The position numbers and the translations under genes were made by a program. Shown one piece after another: positions 63,425 to 64,000 of a stretch of 64,000 nucleotides of DNA. Every line of letters begins with the position of its first letter. Position 1 is the first letter of the stretch. This DNA is from Allorhizobium ampelinum S4 (GTDB lineage Bacteria; Pseudomonadota; Alphaproteobacteria; Rhizobiales; Rhizobiaceae): assembly GCF_000016285.1 (NCBI RefSeq), contig NC_011989.1, forward strand, positions 3,449,001 through 3,513,000. Direction: 5' to 3'. Below the pieces are notes generated by a model that did no database searches, had not been told where the DNA came from, and was given only the letters and a program-made list of their open reading frames with translations.

Positions 63425-64000
63425 ATGACAATTTTTTACGCCTGGGTTAATCCCGCATTTTTCGAAGGCAATCCTCTCGATCACACCTGGGTCACGACCT
63501 ATGACAACAGGGTTACCCCCTATGCGACAATCGATGCAGTGACACAGGCCGGACAAACCTATTGGTATTGCTGGGGTGATTTTCACGCCACCGGCTCCAC
63601 CGATGATTATCCAAACGGCCTGCTTGCCCAGCAGGACGGCAACACCGCCGTTGCCAGCTGCCTTGTCGAACCCAATGTCGAGGGATCGCTTTCCAATTCG
63701 CCCCCGAACGGAACCATTCTGGTCTATGGTGTGAATGGCGTTTGCCATCAGATTGCCAACCAAGTGCTGTATGCAACGAAAACGGCAACGACAGCGCCTT
63801 TGACGGTCAAGGGCGCAGCCGGATATGCCTTGAGTACCTTTCTCTATGGTACCTATGGCACCCGCAAGGCCGCATGGGCAAAGAAGATCGCCACCTGCAC
63901 AGCGGGTGAGACCAGCGGAGCGATCCGGGAAGAGGATGCGATGAGCGACCTGCCAGACGATTTTCTCGACCATGCCCGCCAGACACTCGGCGACCAGCCC
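63425..64000 (+). CDS. Unrecognised protein, possible cysteine-hydrolase fold (C-terminus beyond window)
   Basis: At least 192 residues, no signal peptide or membrane helix. I do not recognise the family. Aromatic-rich strands TIFYAWVNPAFF and TYWYCWGDFHA occur early. His20 in LDHTWVTTY and Cys107 in VYGVNGVCHQIANQVL have the order and setting of permuted papain-like enzymes (His before Cys), but this is inference. A Gly/Tyr-rich segment GYALSTFLYGTYGT follows at 133-146, then a charged stretch beginning at about 162. GGAGG is 6 bases before the ATG. Confidence 0.7.
   Translation, partial: MTIFYAWVNPAFFEGNPLDHTWVTTYDNRVTPYATIDAVTQAGQTYWYCWGDFHATGSTDDYPNGLLAQQDGNTAVASCLVEPNVEGSLSNSPPNGTILVYGVNGVCHQIANQVLYATKTATTAPLTVKGAAGYALSTFLYGTYGTRKAAWAKKIATCTAGETSGAIREEDAMSDLPDDFLDHARQTLGDQP

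Overview
The window is GC-rich bacterial chromosome, almost entirely core metabolism, and reads as Rhizobiaceae (Agrobacterium/Allorhizobium-like). Reasons: the run mdh-sucC-sucD-sucA-sucB-(MAPEG, LysE)-lpdA, an atpHAGDC operon next to priA, a hemC-hemD-Mic60-hemY block, an Omp19-type lipoprotein, and a tsaD-gpsA-YciI-EVE operon. The genus assignment is inferred from gene order and protein character, not from a database search. I see no rRNA, tRNA, CRISPR array, insertion sequence, prophage or obvious genomic island.

Layout. 1-9527 (minus strand): L-lactate dehydrogenase, an ArsR-family regulator with the two cysteines of the SqrR/BigR persulfide sensors, a LysR regulator, the NAD-dependent molybdenum formate dehydrogenase operon fdsG-fdsB-fdsA-fdhD-fdsD, then an OxlT-like MFS carrier cut by the window edge. 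9528-10293 is an AT-richer gap with possible decayed coding remnants. 10294-18386 (minus): atpHAGDC, a small membrane protein and priA. 18486-23313: a dCache chemoreceptor, a XerC recombinase and a TraB/GumN protein. 23324-34209 (minus): the TCA block mdh, sucC, an unrecognised acidic 126-residue gene, sucD, sucA, sucB, MAPEG, LysE and lpdA, with stable hairpins between cistrons. 34389-36148: zapE and an Omp19-like lipoprotein. 36539-39982 (minus): sdhCDAB. 40298-44139: a small secreted protein, then the tsaD operon on the minus strand. 44225-50217 (plus): hemC, hemD, Mic60-like, hemY, TerB-like and a class I glutamine amidotransferase. 50224-64000: two MFS exporters, YggT, DUF167, ppa, GNAT, typA, Tat-exported PhoD, an M3 peptidase, argG, a short-chain dehydrogenase and the start of an unrecognised protein.

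How it fits together. Formate or lactate oxidation and the TCA cycle supply NADH and succinate. Succinate dehydrogenase links the cycle to the respiratory chain and ATP synthase uses the gradient. Heme genes serve the cytochromes, and Mic60 is thought to shape the respiratory membrane. The most unusual items are the coupled small gene between sucC and sucD, the apparently orphan persulfide-sensor regulator beside lactate dehydrogenase, the hairpin-rich gaps of the TCA operon, and the unknown gene at the right edge. I did not find a clearly new multi-gene system.
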